The notes below the pieces were generated by a model. It saw only the letters and a program-made list of their open reading frames with translations. It had not been told where the DNA came from and searched no databases. A stretch of DNA of 13,216 nt from Pseudomonadota bacterium. GTDB taxonomy: Bacteria; Pseudomonadota; Alphaproteobacteria; Azospirillales; Azospirillaceae. How positions within the stretch are numbered: the first letter of the stretch is position 1; each line of letters begins with the position of its first letter. The stretch lies in the NCBI GenBank assembly GCA_023416455.1, contig JAEZHQ010000529.1, forward strand, positions 1 through 13,216, read 5' to 3'. Below are positions 13,090-13,216 of this stretch, one piece after another. The position numbers and the translations under genes were made by a program.

Positions 13090-13216
13090 TCAGGCGACGC
13101 GGACGGAATTCGGGCGTCCAAGGTCAAGCATGCGGTTGAGGACCATGACGCCGATGGCGACTTCGGTGGCCTGCGCCTGATCGGAGTGGAAGCGCAGCGC
13201 CTCGCCAAGGGCGCCC
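13090..13216 (-). CDS. 3' end of an unrecognised reading frame cut by the right window edge
   Basis: The last 41 residues of a minus-strand frame are visible, ending in TGA at 13092-13090. They include ALRFHSDQAQATEVAIGVM and RMLDLGRPNSVRVA, with ordinary amino-acid composition: a helix with an MVLNRMLDLG core. The competing minus-strand frame at 13023-13208 is Arg/Pro/Ser-rich and looks like a shadow. I do not recognise the family. The interval 12990-13089 has no gene I can support. Whether this is a normal gene or the end of a mobile element cannot be told here. Confidence 0.4.
   Translation of the reverse strand, partial: GALGEALRFHSDQAQATEVAIGVMVLNRMLDLGRPNSVRVA

Noticed and set aside
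13023..13208. 61-residue minus-strand frame at the right edge
   Set aside because: Composition is Arg/Pro/Ser-rich and another frame on the same strand looks far more protein-like.

Overview
The window looks like chromosomal DNA of a very GC-rich alphaproteobacterium, most likely an Azospirillum-like member of the Rhodospirillales. This rests on base composition, on the families present (bactofilin, DUF2244, a TIGR02186-type membrane-anchored protein beside a TSUP permease) and on an interspersed palindrome of the kind scattered through alphaproteobacterial genomes. Species is an inference. Nearly all of the sequence is compact metabolic and envelope genes. I see no rRNA, tRNA, CRISPR array, prophage or complete insertion sequence.

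Left part, minus strand: the lactate-utilization genes lutA and lutB (lutB runs off the left edge), an interspersed palindrome upstream of lutA, then a small secreted protein of unknown function with a strong promoter of its own. Next comes a zinc-uptake locus: znuC-znuB on minus and znuA on plus, diverging from an 89-bp region. A 22-bp near-perfect palindrome there, probably the Zur operator, overlaps the znuC start codon, and znuC appears to be read from a leaderless mRNA.

Middle: dapB (lysine and peptidoglycan precursor synthesis) on plus converges on a DUF2244 membrane protein gene on minus. A 30-bp GC-rich tandem repeat lies between them and covers the end of the DUF2244 gene. DUF2244 diverges from nth (endonuclease III), which also looks leaderless. 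A bactofilin gene with two possible starts and an EI24/CysZ-type membrane protein follow on minus.

Right part, plus strand: a PfkB-family sugar/nucleoside kinase whose promoter -35 box sits in a 24-bp tandem repeat; then a tightly coupled trio of TSUP permease, TIGR02186-type anchored protein and UspA-like protein, preceded by a promoter whose predicted transcript begins near a perfect 7-bp hairpin. The last about 260 bp hold a weak hairpin and the 3' end of an unrecognised minus-strand reading frame.

The least understood parts are the permease/anchored-protein/Usp trio, the small secreted protein with two NPF motifs in its tail, and the regulatory DNA: the operator over a start codon and codon-multiple tandem repeats at gene borders. 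I did not find a convincing wholly new multi-gene system.
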